From Oceanispirochaeta sp963676905 (GTDB lineage Bacteria; Spirochaetota; Spirochaetia; DSM-2461), in contig CAXXVE010000001.1 of the NCBI GenBank assembly GCA_963676905.2, positions 434,001 to 498,000 on the forward strand: DNA of 64,000 nucleotides, given 5' to 3'. The notes beneath the pieces are model-generated. The model was given only the letters and a program-made list of their open reading frames with translations, did no database searches and was not told the DNA's origin. The position numbers were made by a program, and so were the translations under genes. The first letter of the stretch is position 1; each line of letters begins with the position of its first letter. This document shows, in pieces, positions 43,623 through 55,300 of this stretch.

Positions 43623-43949
43623 GTGAGTGTTCAATCATTAGCAGTAAACAGCTTTACCGACAAGGTACAGAAAATTAACAATAAGTCTCTGGAAGTTATC
43701 CTTAAAACCATAGAGGGAGGGGAGTTTCCTGGAACACAACTCTATCTCTATTTCAGGATGAATAAAATATGGGGAGAGTCATTGGAGCTTGATGATTTTA
43801 TTCAGGATTCTGCCTATATCTTCTCACACAAACTGCCTCTGTCCGGACTTGCAGAGAATCTTCTGTCCAGGCATTTTAACGAGGCGGACCATATTCTCAA
43901 TATCTATAAAATAATCGAAACCGCCTGGGAAAAGATTCCAGAGAACTGA
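43623..43949 (+). CDS. protein of unknown function
   Basis: A 108-residue soluble protein starting at GTG 43623 without a Shine-Dalgarno site. Its sequence is mixed helical (VQKINNKSLEVILKTIEGGE, then an FRMNKIWGESLELDDFIQ helix) and no domain is recognised. It converges with the HEAT-repeat lipoprotein gene, the stops being one base apart. The region before it is A/T-rich. Codon use is like the neighbours, though the base composition is more A/T-rich than average for the window. Confidence 0.55.
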   Translation: MSVQSLAVNSFTDKVQKINNKSLEVILKTIEGGEFPGTQLYLYFRMNKIWGESLELDDFIQDSAYIFSHKLPLSGLAENLLSRHFNEADHILNIYKIIETAWEKIPEN

Positions 43950-43950
43950 T

Positions 43951-45771
43951 TCACAGGTTCTGAGGAAGCGGACTGCTCATAACGGGCAGGGTTCTGAAAT
44001 AATCATAATCCCTGATCACAGTCTCAATATCCAGCGAATACCGCAGGAATACAAGCATTGCCAGATTTCTGATGTCAGAGCTCAAGGCACGCCAGCTCTC
44101 GGCCAGATTCTTCCTGTTATCAAGATAGCGGGAAACCATATCCCGGTCTTCGGCTCCCGCCAGGGCCCCGGTCCTCATAGCCGAGTCCCGTGCAGCAGCA
44201 GCGGCCCGTTCAAAGAGGGCGGCTGTATCCCTAAGCTGCTTTGATTCAGTAAGCCACTCTTCCATACCCGTATCAAAGTAGTAGTGCATATAGGAGAAGG
44301 AACTCTCCCGGCTGAGTTCTGCGGAGATCATGGAATCCTCCCACTCCCTGAAAAAGTAGAGATAGGGGTATTGATCACGGTCCCTGAGTCCCCGGATAAA
44401 CTGATACTCTCTTGTATTCAGTTCAATTTCATAGAGGTTTAAAAGGGCATTGACCGAACGGCTGGAGAGTTCAACCTCATCCAGATAAAGCCGTACTTCA
44501 TCCTCGGCGGACGTCTCAAAGAAATAGAAAACATGGTCTACAGGATATGAGGAGCTTTTGCTGTCATAGACTAACGAGGGAGCCCTCTGCTCTACAAGCA
44601 GCTTAAGGCACTGATGCTGAATCCCTTCGCTGGAGTCATCCAATCCTTCAACAAGAGCAGAAAAGGATGCCTTCCCATAGCTGCGTACTATTTCTACAGC
44701 TTTCTCTTTGATTATCTTATCTTCACTGTCAAAATAAGAGATAAGGCGGACAAGGCCTCTCTGATCCTGAAATCGTCCTATTAGATCAAAGGAGAGAAGA
44801 AGAGCCTCATTGTTCATGTCCTCCATCTGCCGCAGAAGCTCAGGGATTGAGACAGGCCCCTGACGGAATAGAATCTCCGCTGACTTTGCAGAAATCAGAC
44901 TGTCACCGCTGCTTAACATCTCCACAAGGACGGGAATACTTTCAGGCTCCAGTATCCCGTCAACGATTTCCAGAACATTGAGCTTCAACTCCCTGTTTGC
45001 AGTAAAACGAAGAGTCTCATGCAGAGCCGGCAGAGCTCTTTTATCAAACTCGGATATACCAAAAATAGCGGCTGTCCTGACCTCGGGGACAGGATCAAGA
45101 ATAAAAGCAATCAGAGAGGGAATAATCTCAGGGTTGTTATACCTGGGCAGAGTCTCAACTGCCGTCTGCCTTACTATGGGTCTGGGGCTGTTCAGCAGTG
45201 ACTGAAACCATGGATTTTCATACTCATTCAGACCGACGAAAGCCCGGGATGCAGCCGCGCGGACCGACGGACGGGGATCGCCGAACAGGGTCAGCAGATA
45301 TACTGAGTTTTCCTGCCACCCTCTCTGCCTGATCAGATCAATTGATGAGTAGACAACAACAGGTTCGGTTGAGCTCAAGCCTCTGAGTACAGCCTTATAG
45401 GACTGTTCCCACTGTCCCAGAAGCACCCTGGAAGCCTCATCTGCTACATCTTCATTTTCATCCAGAACAGCCCTTAACAGAGCATCGTATATGACCTGAG
45501 AGGGGTTCTGACCCATAAGCCGCACCGTAGCCAGACGTACCTCGGAAGAAGGCTCATCCAGAAGGGCAATCAGCGCAGCCTCATCGGCACGCCTTACAGT
45601 ATAGACACGGTCCCTTTTCAGAATTTCCTCAAGAATGGGGACTCTTTCATATTCATTTGTCAATCGGGAGGGATCAAGAACAGAGCAGGCACTCAGGAGA
45701 AGAAGTAATGAGATAATTGGATATATGCCGCGAAGAAGTCTTTGGTTGATCTTTTCATCCTCCCCTATCAT
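43951..45771 (-). CDS. HEAT-repeat lipoprotein
   Basis: A 606-residue exported lipoprotein. The signal peptide ends in LLLLSAC (Cys29 from the ATG at 45771). Residues about 45-400 are a chain of HEAT/PBS-lyase-like repeats of 30-40 residues (for example EVRLATVRLMGQNPSQVIYD, SVRAAASRAFVGLNEYENPW, EVRTAAIFGISEFDKRALPA), a solenoid for protein binding. The last 200 residues are helical and acidic without a known domain. An upstream ATG at 45813 overlaps the galU start (shared CATG) and has no better site. It is probably periplasmic or surface exposed, acting as a scaffold; partners are unknown. Confidence 0.8.
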   Translation of the reverse strand: MIGEDEKINQRLLRGIYPIISLLLLLSACSVLDPSRLTNEYERVPILEEILKRDRVYTVRRADEAALIALLDEPSSEVRLATVRLMGQNPSQVIYDALLRAVLDENEDVADEASRVLLGQWEQSYKAVLRGLSSTEPVVVYSSIDLIRQRGWQENSVYLLTLFGDPRPSVRAAASRAFVGLNEYENPWFQSLLNSPRPIVRQTAVETLPRYNNPEIIPSLIAFILDPVPEVRTAAIFGISEFDKRALPALHETLRFTANRELKLNVLEIVDGILEPESIPVLVEMLSSGDSLISAKSAEILFRQGPVSIPELLRQMEDMNNEALLLSFDLIGRFQDQRGLVRLISYFDSEDKIIKEKAVEIVRSYGKASFSALVEGLDDSSEGIQHQCLKLLVEQRAPSLVYDSKSSSYPVDHVFYFFETSAEDEVRLYLDEVELSSRSVNALLNLYEIELNTREYQFIRGLRDRDQYPYLYFFREWEDSMISAELSRESSFSYMHYYFDTGMEEWLTESKQLRDTAALFERAAAAARDSAMRTGALAGAEDRDMVSRYLDNRKNLAESWRALSSDIRNLAMLVFLRYSLDIETVIRDYDYFRTLPVMSSPLPQNL

Positions 45772-45811
45772 AATGCTTTCAAAACCCAAACGTCTCCCAG
45801 GAGTGTATACC

Positions 45812-46645
45812 ATGAAAGGTATTATTGTCGCTGCAGGTTACGGAACTCGCTTTCTTCCTGTGACCAAAACGATCCCCAAAGAAATGCTGCCTCTTATCAA
45901 CAAACCCTCAATATCCTTTATAATTGAAGAGTTTATCAACTCGGGCATTAAAGATATTATCGTCATATCTTCAAGAAGAAAAAAAGTTCTCGAAGATTTT
46001 TTTGACAGAGAGGTGGAACTGGAGTCTGTCTTTAAAAAAGAGGGAGCCCAGGCCAAACTCGATTCCATTGCTCCCGGAGATGCCCGTTTTGCATTTATCC
46101 GCCAGATGGAGATGATGGGAACCGGCCATGCACTGCTGCAGGCAGCGCCTCTTGTGGGAGACGAACCCGTTGTTGTTGCCTACCCCGATGACATCCATAT
46201 GGGAGAAACACCCCTCACATCCCAGCTTATAGACAGCTATAACAAAACAGGATGCTCTGTTATGGCCACCATTCACAATCCTCCCCACCTGGAACGCTAC
46301 GGAGTTCTGGATCTGGCCGAGGATGGTCTCCATGTAAAAGGGATGGTGGAGAAACCCGCCGCAGGAACTGAACCCAGCAAAGAAGTATCCATCGGACGCT
46401 ATCTCTACACTCCCGATTTCTTCAAATATCTGGAAGAGGGATGGGAAAAACATACAGGCGGAGAATACTACCACCTCTACGCCCTTCAGAAGCTGATGGA
46501 TCAGGGCAAGGTTGTTTACAAGGAAACCGAAGGAGAACGCCTGGATACGGGAGAACCCTCAGGATTCCTGAGAGCCACCCTCCGCTATGCCATGGAAGAC
46601 CCCGAACTGAAGGCTATCATCAAAGAGGAAGCCGCAAAGCTCTGA
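45812..46645 (+). CDS. galU: UTP-glucose-1-phosphate uridylyltransferase
   Basis: A 277-residue nucleotidyltransferase making UDP-glucose from UTP and glucose-1-phosphate for envelope glycans and galactose metabolism. The N-terminal signature AAGYGTRFLPVTKTIPKEML is at residues 7-26, followed by NKPSISFIIEE. Later family blocks include AYPDDIHMG, GMVEKPAAG and RYLYTPDFF. ATG at 45812 is supported by AGGAG (45799-45803), 8 bases upstream; the longer frame before it overlaps the HEAT gene and is not coding. It converges with the 127-residue gene. Confidence 0.95.
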   Translation: MKGIIVAAGYGTRFLPVTKTIPKEMLPLINKPSISFIIEEFINSGIKDIIVISSRRKKVLEDFFDREVELESVFKKEGAQAKLDSIAPGDARFAFIRQMEMMGTGHALLQAAPLVGDEPVVVAYPDDIHMGETPLTSQLIDSYNKTGCSVMATIHNPPHLERYGVLDLAEDGLHVKGMVEKPAAGTEPSKEVSIGRYLYTPDFFKYLEEGWEKHTGGEYYHLYALQKLMDQGKVVYKETEGERLDTGEPSGFLRATLRYAMEDPELKAIIKEEAAKL

Positions 46646-46669
46646 TTTTCAGAACTCTGCTGACAGATC

Positions 46670-47053
46670 TCAGTTTTCCCCCTGCGCGAAGGACCCGAAG
46701 GTATAGTGCTCATGGGGAAAGAGCTTCTTCTTTCTCTCTGATATGGAAAGGATCAACTCCCTGGATGCATTGTGAAAGCGGTCGCCGATCTGCTTGTAGG
46801 GTTCCAGAAAGTTCTCAAGCTCCTGATCCACCTTATCCTCAGGGGCAAATGAAAGGTTCCAGGAGAAAATAAGGAAGAAGTAGAAGAGCTCCCGGTCTGT
46901 AATAACCTCGGCAAAGGGTTCTCCCAGCTTGATAAGAATATCCTTAACCTCTTCCACATCTTTCAGACGGGCCCTTCCCGCCTGACTGTCTATATAAAAC
47001 TGACCCAGAATATGGTTATCCATTCTGCGCTGTTTTTTCTTTGCTGATCCCAT
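46670..47053 (-). CDS. protein of unknown function
   Basis: A 127-residue soluble, mostly helical protein with a basic N-terminus (GSAKKKQRRMDNH). Its middle, ELFYFFLIFSWNLSFAPEDK, is hydrophobic but is probably a buried helix. AAGGA precedes the ATG at 47053 by 9 bases, which supports the start. No family is recognised. It follows the glycosyltransferase gene by 67 bases on the same strand, so the two may be co-transcribed. Confidence 0.65.
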   Translation of the reverse strand: MGSAKKKQRRMDNHILGQFYIDSQAGRARLKDVEEVKDILIKLGEPFAEVITDRELFYFFLIFSWNLSFAPEDKVDQELENFLEPYKQIGDRFHNASRELILSISERKKKLFPHEHYTFGSFAQGEN

Positions 47054-47120
47054 TTGTCTTTCCTTAATACTACTAAATAATTGATTTACAACGGTCTATT
47101 TCACATTGCGGCTTTTCCCT

Positions 47121-48008
47121 TCAGGATTCAGCCAGTACATCGTAGAATCCGGCGATGTCAAGATACTCCTGCCCCTCTTCCGTTTTATCCCGCTTAAGGC
47201 AGCCGCGTCCATAGACACTGCATTTTCGGGAGAGCTCCCGGGCCGCCAGAGGCATCAGATCCTCCGGAAAGAATTTCCGGTCGACAAGATCCCTGAGACC
47301 GCTGATCCTGAAGATCTCAATCTGCCCGTACTTCTCTGAGAGCTGGTCTCCATGACCTGCCCTTTTAACAGTCAGAGGCTTATCCAGAAAGGCTACATTG
47401 TGAAAAGCTGTCAGACGGAGCCAGTACTCATAATCCTCGGCAATTTCCATATCCTCCCGGAATCCTCCGGACTCTCTGTAGAGGTCTGATGAAATCATAA
47501 CGGTTGACGGTCCGATAGTACACTTCTTCAGAGCATCATGGAAGAGGAATCCTTCCCTCTGATGATCCATCCCCGCCTGGGAGATAATCTTTCCCTGCCT
47601 GTTCCACTGCTCACGGGTATGAGAGATCAGAACCCCGGAGTTGTCACGGTGAAGGGCATTGTACTGTGTTTCAATCTTGTCTGAAAGCCAGAGGTCATCT
47701 GAATCCAGAAAGGCAAGAAACTCGCCCTCACAATGGTCGGCACAGCTGTTTCTGACGGCACCGGGACAGCCTGAATGATCTAACTCCAGAATTTTGACAG
47801 GGATTTCACCCGTATATTCCTCCAAAAAAGAACGGAGGACATCTAAAGTGTGATCATCAGACCCGTCATCGCCGATAATGAGCTCAAGGGGCCTGTAAGT
47901 CTGTGCCAGTACGGACTTTACCGCTTCCAGACAGTGGTCCGGACGGTTGTAGACGGGGATTACCGCCGAAATCAGAGGATTCTGCTTTTCCATAGGACAT
48001 TTTACCAT
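47121..48008 (-). CDS. family 2 glycosyltransferase
   Basis: A 295-residue GT-A fold enzyme, probably adding a sugar to an envelope glycan or lipid-linked acceptor. It has SAVIPVYNRPDHCLEAVKSV (about 14-33), IIGDDGSDD (45-52) and the metal-binding DxD in AFLDSDD (99-105). FHNVAFLDKPLTVKR in the C-terminal half is typical of GT2. No membrane helix is seen, so it should act at the cytoplasmic face. The start may also be the ATG at 47993; neither has a clear ribosome-binding site. It is near galU, which could supply UDP-glucose, but the donor is unknown. Confidence 0.88.
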   Translation of the reverse strand: MVKCPMEKQNPLISAVIPVYNRPDHCLEAVKSVLAQTYRPLELIIGDDGSDDHTLDVLRSFLEEYTGEIPVKILELDHSGCPGAVRNSCADHCEGEFLAFLDSDDLWLSDKIETQYNALHRDNSGVLISHTREQWNRQGKIISQAGMDHQREGFLFHDALKKCTIGPSTVMISSDLYRESGGFREDMEIAEDYEYWLRLTAFHNVAFLDKPLTVKRAGHGDQLSEKYGQIEIFRISGLRDLVDRKFFPEDLMPLAARELSRKCSVYGRGCLKRDKTEEGQEYLDIAGFYDVLAES

Positions 48009-48108
48009 AAAGCCAGCCGGATTGTGGAGGTCCGTTTAGAGGATCAAAAATGAATAGAAGGCCCCTTCAAATATTGAGATTTGCCTATATGAGGAGTATG
48101 TTATAACC

Positions 48109-49335
48109 ATGAAAAGGTTTATCAGGACACTTACAGTTATTACAGCCCTGATCATCATCTCGGGATGTCAGGAGCAGCTCTTTACCGAATATGACGGACA
48201 GAGCTTTGTTGCCAGGGGTATGATATCGGCACCTGATAACTGGGAGTTAATGCCCGATTATACTTTTGAAACCGGAACAAATGCCTTGGATTATATGGAT
48301 TTTTATGAATTCAGCGCCAATGGTGGCCCGAGCAATGCACCTATTTATGTTCTAGAAATAAAGAATCTCCTTTTGAATGGTGACTTTGAAGATGGAACCA
48401 ACTCCACCAACCCCTGGAGTACAACAGGAACAGCGTTACTGAACAACTACACAGGGGTAAATCAGATAGACAGCAACACGACCTATTTTGAAACTGCAGC
48501 AAGTGAGCGTGTCTATGCTCAGCTCCCGACAGACCTTGTAAATGCAAGTACCTATATTTCAGGTAAAAACTACGTATTCGGTTACAGCTACAGAACGGCA
48601 TCTGTAATCAGGATGTTCTTTGAACCTGACTGGGCAGGCGGTACAAACTATGACATATATGACTATCTGGCATATGGAGGAACCAACGGATCCCAGAGTA
48701 ATGTTGGTATAACCAATCTGAATGTTTATCCCCCTCTGGATGCCGCCTTGGCAGATGCAAATGGTCCCAATGTTTTCACTGCCCAGAATACAGCTCTGGA
48801 CGATGCGTTCTCCTTTACATCAGACTCACCTGTAAAAGCCTATTTTGACAATTTTACAATTGTCCGTGACTCAGAGGGTGATTTTGACATGCGTCTGAAA
48901 CTTAAACTCGATCTTGATCACAGATCGGATCTTAAACTAATATCCGGTTACTACCGCTTTTCCATCTATGTCAGAGAGGACACCACTCTTCCTGTTGCCA
49001 ACAGATTTCACTCAGACAGGGTTGAACTTGGAATTCGGGGGTTTGACACAGAAAACCAGATGAATCTGGATGAGCAGCAGGTCTATTACAAGACCCAACC
49101 GCTTCACAACCTCTACTCCCAAAGCGGTGAAAGCTGGTCTGGTGACTGGTCTTCTGGCTGGGTTCAGCTTGTTCTTGAAACCTCAACAACAGTTCAGCTG
49201 CCCAATTACTCTGACTCTCATGTAATGGAGCTGACCATATCTCCCTCAAACCCGGGTTCGTCTGATGCCGGATGGAACAGACTATCTCCCGGATCTATTC
49301 AGATATCCAATCCAACTCTGGAATTTATCTACTGA
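48109..49335 (+). CDS. exported lipoprotein with a carbohydrate-binding-module-like region
   Basis: A 408-residue lipoprotein. The signal ends in IIISGC (Cys20). The mature part contains NLLLNGDFEDGTNSTNPW, the typical opening of a CBM4/9-like beta-sandwich, and ends with a region of beta strands including the SDRVELGIRGFD segment. It is rich in Asn, Thr, Ser, Tyr and Asp, as in surface proteins. GAGGAG (48091-48096) is 12 bases before the ATG, slightly far. It converges on the giant gene, 41 bases apart. A link between the two surface proteins is possible but only by position. Confidence 0.7.
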   Translation: MKRFIRTLTVITALIIISGCQEQLFTEYDGQSFVARGMISAPDNWELMPDYTFETGTNALDYMDFYEFSANGGPSNAPIYVLEIKNLLLNGDFEDGTNSTNPWSTTGTALLNNYTGVNQIDSNTTYFETAASERVYAQLPTDLVNASTYISGKNYVFGYSYRTASVIRMFFEPDWAGGTNYDIYDYLAYGGTNGSQSNVGITNLNVYPPLDAALADANGPNVFTAQNTALDDAFSFTSDSPVKAYFDNFTIVRDSEGDFDMRLKLKLDLDHRSDLKLISGYYRFSIYVREDTTLPVANRFHSDRVELGIRGFDTENQMNLDEQQVYYKTQPLHNLYSQSGESWSGDWSSGWVQLVLETSTTVQLPNYSDSHVMELTISPSNPGSSDAGWNRLSPGSIQISNPTLEFIY

Positions 49336-49376
49336 ATAATTTTATAAGAACCAGAAGAGTCTGAGAAGCTTTTCAT

Positions 49377-52300
49377 TTATTTCACAACCATGATCTTTCT
49401 AATCTCATCAGTATCTGGTCCGACGACTCTGACAAAGTAGATTCCTCTGGCCACAATGTTGCCCGCGTTGTTTCGTCCATCCCAAACATACTGATATGTA
49501 CCTGCAGCCTGTCTACCCCTCTGCAGGATTCTAACAAGGTTTCCATTTAGAGTAAAAATCTGGGCAGTAACGACACCCGGATTAGGAACATCGTACATAA
49601 GAACGGCTTTGTCTCCATTGTTGGGATTGATCACATTATTAAGTATGGTCACACCACCCTTCTGCTTCCGAATATCTTCAATTCTGATTTTATAGGGCTC
49701 ATAGCTCCATATATCATTGGGATTTGACAGCCTGACACAGGGGAGATCATCTATAACAAACATGAACTCAATTGTATTCCCCGCATCCATCTCTTTATCC
49801 GAAGAGGAAATGATAAAGTTCTGAAGACCATTGTTTAGAACCTCATTGGCATTCACATATCTTGCCTGGAAGTTTCCAGAGGGAGCCAGTACTGGATGAT
49901 AACTTGGCAGCCAGAAATCATTCTGTAGTAGTGAGGAGGGAACATTGGCATCATAGTAGAGTCTCATGGATGAACCGGCAACAACCGACGCATTTACGCG
50001 GGATTGTATAAGAATATCTCTGTCAAGAAGTCGTCCTGTTCCGTCAAAGTCCTTTAATGTTGATCCCTCGTTTATATTTTCAGCATGTATTCCATCGGAG
50101 GCCCAAACAGGCTCAACGACATCTATGCCCAAGTCAGAAACACGGCGGACAAAGTTATCACGAAAGGCGTTTCCCTCTTCGTCAAAGACAGAGAGCGGAA
50201 CAATATTAATTCGTCCTGTGAAAATATCATTTCTTGAGAGATCTCCCGAAAGGGTAAACTCAAACTGAGTGTTGGCCGGTGAGTTCAGGTTTGTAACCGT
50301 ATCAATTGTCAAAGCTCCGCCAGTATAGAAGAAGTCTCCCGCATCAACATCTGTTGCAGCATTGGGATCTCCATAGACGGCCTCCGAGAATTCAACATAG
50401 ACAGTATCACTTCCAGGCATGGCCAGAGTCAGACTTATTTCAGGAGGAACATACTCTACTGCATAGTTAAGGAAACTGCGGACTCTGTTTCCAGCCAGGT
50501 CGGTCATGAATCCGATATCCTCATCATACTCAACGGCCATCCTTGTCAGGGTGTCCCAGGGTGCCGCACTTAAGGTAATGGAGAAATATGGATCGTCGGC
50601 AACATCAATACCTGCACCGCTTGGTTGATAGGTCTTATTGGTGATATCCGTGGCTATCGGAAGGGAATCATTATAGGAATTATCATAAGGAGGCAGGGAG
50701 TCACGGGCATCAAATCCAAAGGCACTTGTATCCAGAAAGGAGGAATCCCTTATCCCTTTTGTACCATCAGGATGGTCCGTATCTGTATTCCATACTGTAC
50801 TTCCATCATCAAGCACATGGAACTCAACTCTGTCGTAGTAGGAGCTTGCTGACTCATCTAGAGGTATCGCTTCCAGAATTACCGGAGCGTTGTTATTTTT
50901 ATAGATAGCCACAGCCGGAGGATCAACATCCCATCCACCGCCAAGCTGAGTCACAGTTCCTGTGGTAATTTTAGCCCGGTTCTGCTGAGGGGAACCATCC
51001 CGGACATTGTTAGACACCAGCCCCGTCCAGATTTCAGGCTGAGTAATATCCATTCCGTTCTGTCCAAGATAACCGGGCCAGTAGGACCCGTCATTGTATG
51101 AAACAATATTGAACTGCAGCTCATATGCGTCAATTCTCTCAAGAGTATTGGTCTGAGCCATTCCATTTGATCCGGAATAGAAGCCGCCTGTAACGGAGGC
51201 ACCGCTGTAGCTCGGATTTGTGTAATCAAGGACCCCTGTGACGGTGACAGCAACAGTGGTCCCGGGACCTGTTGTATTTGGGATTTCACCAAGGTAGTCA
51301 GTGCCGTTTAGAGGAAAGCTGTCTCCGATCTGATTAGTGAATGTATCCCCTGTGGCAATCCTGGTAGTTGAGCCATCATCTGTTGTCACAATAATCGGCT
51401 CAGAATAACGGACCAGCATATAGTTATGATGGTCGTAATCATCTCCTGTAGCTCCGTGATTTCCTGTTGTCACATCGATGATGACAGGGGGACAGGAGTC
51501 GGATGTAGACTGGAATACCGGGAAGCCGTTATTACCATAGTTCTGAATCGGATTCTTTCCGCCTGCATCAAAGAATAGAGTCTTAATGAAGGAAAGGTTG
51601 GGAATAGTTGTCAGAGTATTATCACCGGTAGTATCCGTACTGGCCCCGGCTCCTGCGGAGGCATTGTTGGCATCAGTCTTCCACGTAGTTCCAAATCGTA
51701 TAATAAATGATGTAAGGTTCCCCTGTCCGTCAGTACTGATTCCGGAAGTTCCATCATCTGTGATTGACATCACAGTTTCAGTGATATCGACATCTGTCAC
51801 ACCTGCATCTGTCAGCAGCAGATTGGCTCCGATTACAGATGATATCTCATTATTGATATTAGCTATGGGCTCAGTAAATGTAATCAGCATGGCATCATCC
51901 CATACCGTTTCAACTGTAAGTATATCGGGTCTTGTAAAATCCCATCCAACTGCAGGTACAATATAATCGTAGGTAGAGTTATTTCCATTATCGGTGACAC
52001 TCTCAACTGCACCGATACTGCCACCTGTAACCACAGAATTCTGAACAGTCATGTTCAATGCTATATTATAGGGAGAACCCCAATTAGTAGCTAAGGTTCC
52101 ATTATTATAGACAGGATCAGCCCCCGAATTATCCTGAAGATTCAACGTCAACAGGGGAGATGCGGTTGAGGAAACCAGATCTGTGCCATTTACATAGAAA
52201 TCTCCAACCCCGGTATTACCTACATTGATTGTGACATCAGCTAGATCACCAAAGATAGCGTTATAACTCAGTGGGTCATAGGCAAGAGAAGCTTGTCCGG

Positions 52301-55300
52301 GATACTCAAAACGGGTATCAACTCCTAGCCAATCAGAATCATCAACAGTATAGGCACCGCCGCCTCCGAGAACTACAAAGTCACCACCCAGATTATTTGT
52401 TGTACTTAAGGATCGGGTCCCGCTGAAATTTATTGTTCCGTTGAAGAATGCGAAGCGGCTGCATGTGATATTGGTATAGAGAGTCAAAACCCATCCGGGA
52501 AAATCCAGATAGACATCACCAATATTATTGGCTCCGGCAGCCAGGGCATTCCCAAAGGTCAGAGATGAAGCTCTGAACTCCCCATCACCGGAAAGTAGAA
52601 CCCTTGTCCCACCTTCAGTATAATCCGGCGGAGCCAGGACATCAGGGCCTGAGCTGTATTGCTGAGCACCTGTAGAATTATAGTACTGGCCATCTAGTTC
52701 TATCCGGTTGTTGGCCGTTACATTCAGATTTGAATTTATACCTACAGTTCCTGAAGCTCCAATTGAATACAACTGAATATTAGTACCTGTAGCCGTCAAA
52801 GACTGAAGTGCATTGGCTGGAAGGTTCCCTATAACGCCATTAACAACAACATCACCAGCGCCTGAAGAAAGGGTCAGATTCTGATTACCGCCAAATACTT
52901 CAGAATTGACTGTTAAATCGAAACCTGTTGTATCTATATCAACCGCAGCTGTGCTCAGCGCCAGGGCATCTGTTCCGGCATTTCCAATAGTTAAGTCATT
53001 AGATGAAGATACCGTTAAACCATCAAGAACCACATTGGCATTAAAAGTAGATGCGGTATCTCCCGCACCCAGAGTGATGTTTTCCCTGAAGGTAATCGTA
53101 CCGGCTGCATCCGCCTGAATCATTCCACTCGCTGTATCCACGGTTCCAACGAACTCTGTCGTTCCACCTGAATTAACTGTTATCGCGGCACCTGTTCCTG
53201 TTCCGATTGGTATCGTACCACCAACTGCAAGGTCAAAGGTTGTAGTTCCGGCTACATCCAGAACAAGGTTAAACCCACCGTTCAGGGTATTATTAAAATC
53301 TACATCTGAACCTGTTGTTCCTGTCAGTGTTGCCGCAGCTGTAAGCTCTACCGGATCATTATAGGTCTGCGCTCCGGTATCCGTGCTGATATTAGCTCCT
53401 ATACGGGTTGTTCCTCCGGCATTGGTCGTCACACTGTTTAAAGCAATAGTTCCACCCAGTGCTCCGGCAATAGTTGTTAAACCCGTACTGTTCAGAGTCA
53501 GATTACTGCCGCCGTTCCCCCCCCCGTTCAGGGTAATCGCTCCGCTTCCCGAGGACACAGTCAGGTCTGTGCCAAGGGTCATCGCACTGTTCACTGTAAC
53601 GAAAGTGTTGCTGCTTACTGTATCCACGGTTACAGGAGCTGCTGAGGTTGCAAGGCTATCACCTGCGGCATTCCCGAAGGTCACATTCCCTTCTGCATCA
53701 AAGGTCAGCCCGTCCAGGACAACATCTGCATTGAAAGTCGTAGCTGTGTCTCCGGCGGCAACCGTCACATTATCACGGAAGGTGATGGCTCCAGCACCAT
53801 TCGCCTGGGTCAGACCACTTGCCGTATCCACGGTTCCAACAAACTCTGTCGTTCCACCTGAATTAACTGTTATCGCGGCACCTGTTCCTGTTCCGATGGG
53901 TATCGTACCGCCAACTGCAAGGTCAAAGGTTGTAGTTCCGGCTACATCCAGAACAAGGTTAAACCCACCGTTCAGGGTATTATTAAAATCTACATCTGAA
54001 CCTGTTGTTCCTGTCAGTGTTGCCGCAGCTGTAAGCTCTACCGGATCATTATAGGTCTGCGCTCCGGTATCCGTGCTGATATTCGCTCCTATACGGGTTG
54101 TTCCTCCGGCATTGGTCGTCACACTGTTTAAAGCAATAGTTCCACCCAGTGCTCCGGCAATAGTTGTTAAACCCGTACTGTTCAGAGTCAGATTACTGCC
54201 GCCGTCCCCCCCCCCGTTCAGGGTAATCGCTCCGCTTCCCGAGGACACAGTCAGGTCTGTGCCAAGGGTCATCGCACTGTTCACTGTAACGAAAGTGTTG
54301 CTGCTTACTGTATCCACGGTTACAGGAGCTGCTGAGGTTGTAAGGCTATCACCTGCGGCATTCCCGAAGGTCACATTCCCTTCTGCATCAAAGGTCAGCC
54401 CGTCCAGGACAACATCTGCATTGAAAGTCGTAGCTGTGTCTCCGGCGGCAACCGTCACATTATCACGGAAGGTGATGGCTCCAGCACCATTCGCCTGGGT
54501 CAGACCACTTGCCGTATCCACGGTTCCAACAAACTCTGTCGTTCCGCCTGAATTAACTATTATCGCGGCTCCTGTCCCATCTCCAATAGGGATAAGATTT
54601 CCTACTGCAGCAGTGAATGATGCTGCATCTGCTGTAGTCAGGATTAAATCGACACCGCCATTGACTGTACTGTTGACCGTAAGTGTACTTCCGGCTCCCA
54701 AAGTTCCAAGGGCTACATCCGCTGTACTCAGCGTCAGTGTATCTGTACCGGCATTTCCAAAGGTTAAGGCATCTGAGGCAGAAACAGTCAATCCATCAAG
54801 AACCACATCCGCATTGAAGGTCGAGGCTGTGTCTCCGGCTCCCAGAGTAAGGTTTTCCCTGAAGGTAATCGTACCCGCAGCATCCGCCTGAATCATTCCA
54901 CTCGCTGTATCCACGGTTCCAACGAACTCTGTCGTTCCACCTGAATTAACTGTTATCGCGGCACCTGTTCCTGTTCCGATTGGTATCGTACCACCAACTG
55001 CAAGGTCAAAGGTTGTAGTTCCGGCTACATCCAGAACAAGGTTAAACCCACCGTTCAGGGTATTATTAAAATCTACATCTGAACCTGTTGTTCCTGTCAG
55101 TGTTGCCGCAGCTGTAAGCTCTACCGGATCATTATAGGTCTGCGCTCCGGTATCCGTGCTGATATTCGCTCCTATACGGGTTGTTCCTCCGGCATTGGTC
55201 GTCACACTGTTTAAAGCAATAGTTCCACCCAGTGCTCCGGCAATAGTTGTTAAACCCGTACTGTTCAGAGTCAGATTACTGCCGCCGTCCCCCCCCCCGT

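Noticed and set aside
45635..45811. 59-residue extension of GalU
   Set aside because: The family start MKGIIVAAGYG coincides with the ATG at 45812 with AGGAG upstream; the extension is antisense to the HEAT lipoprotein.
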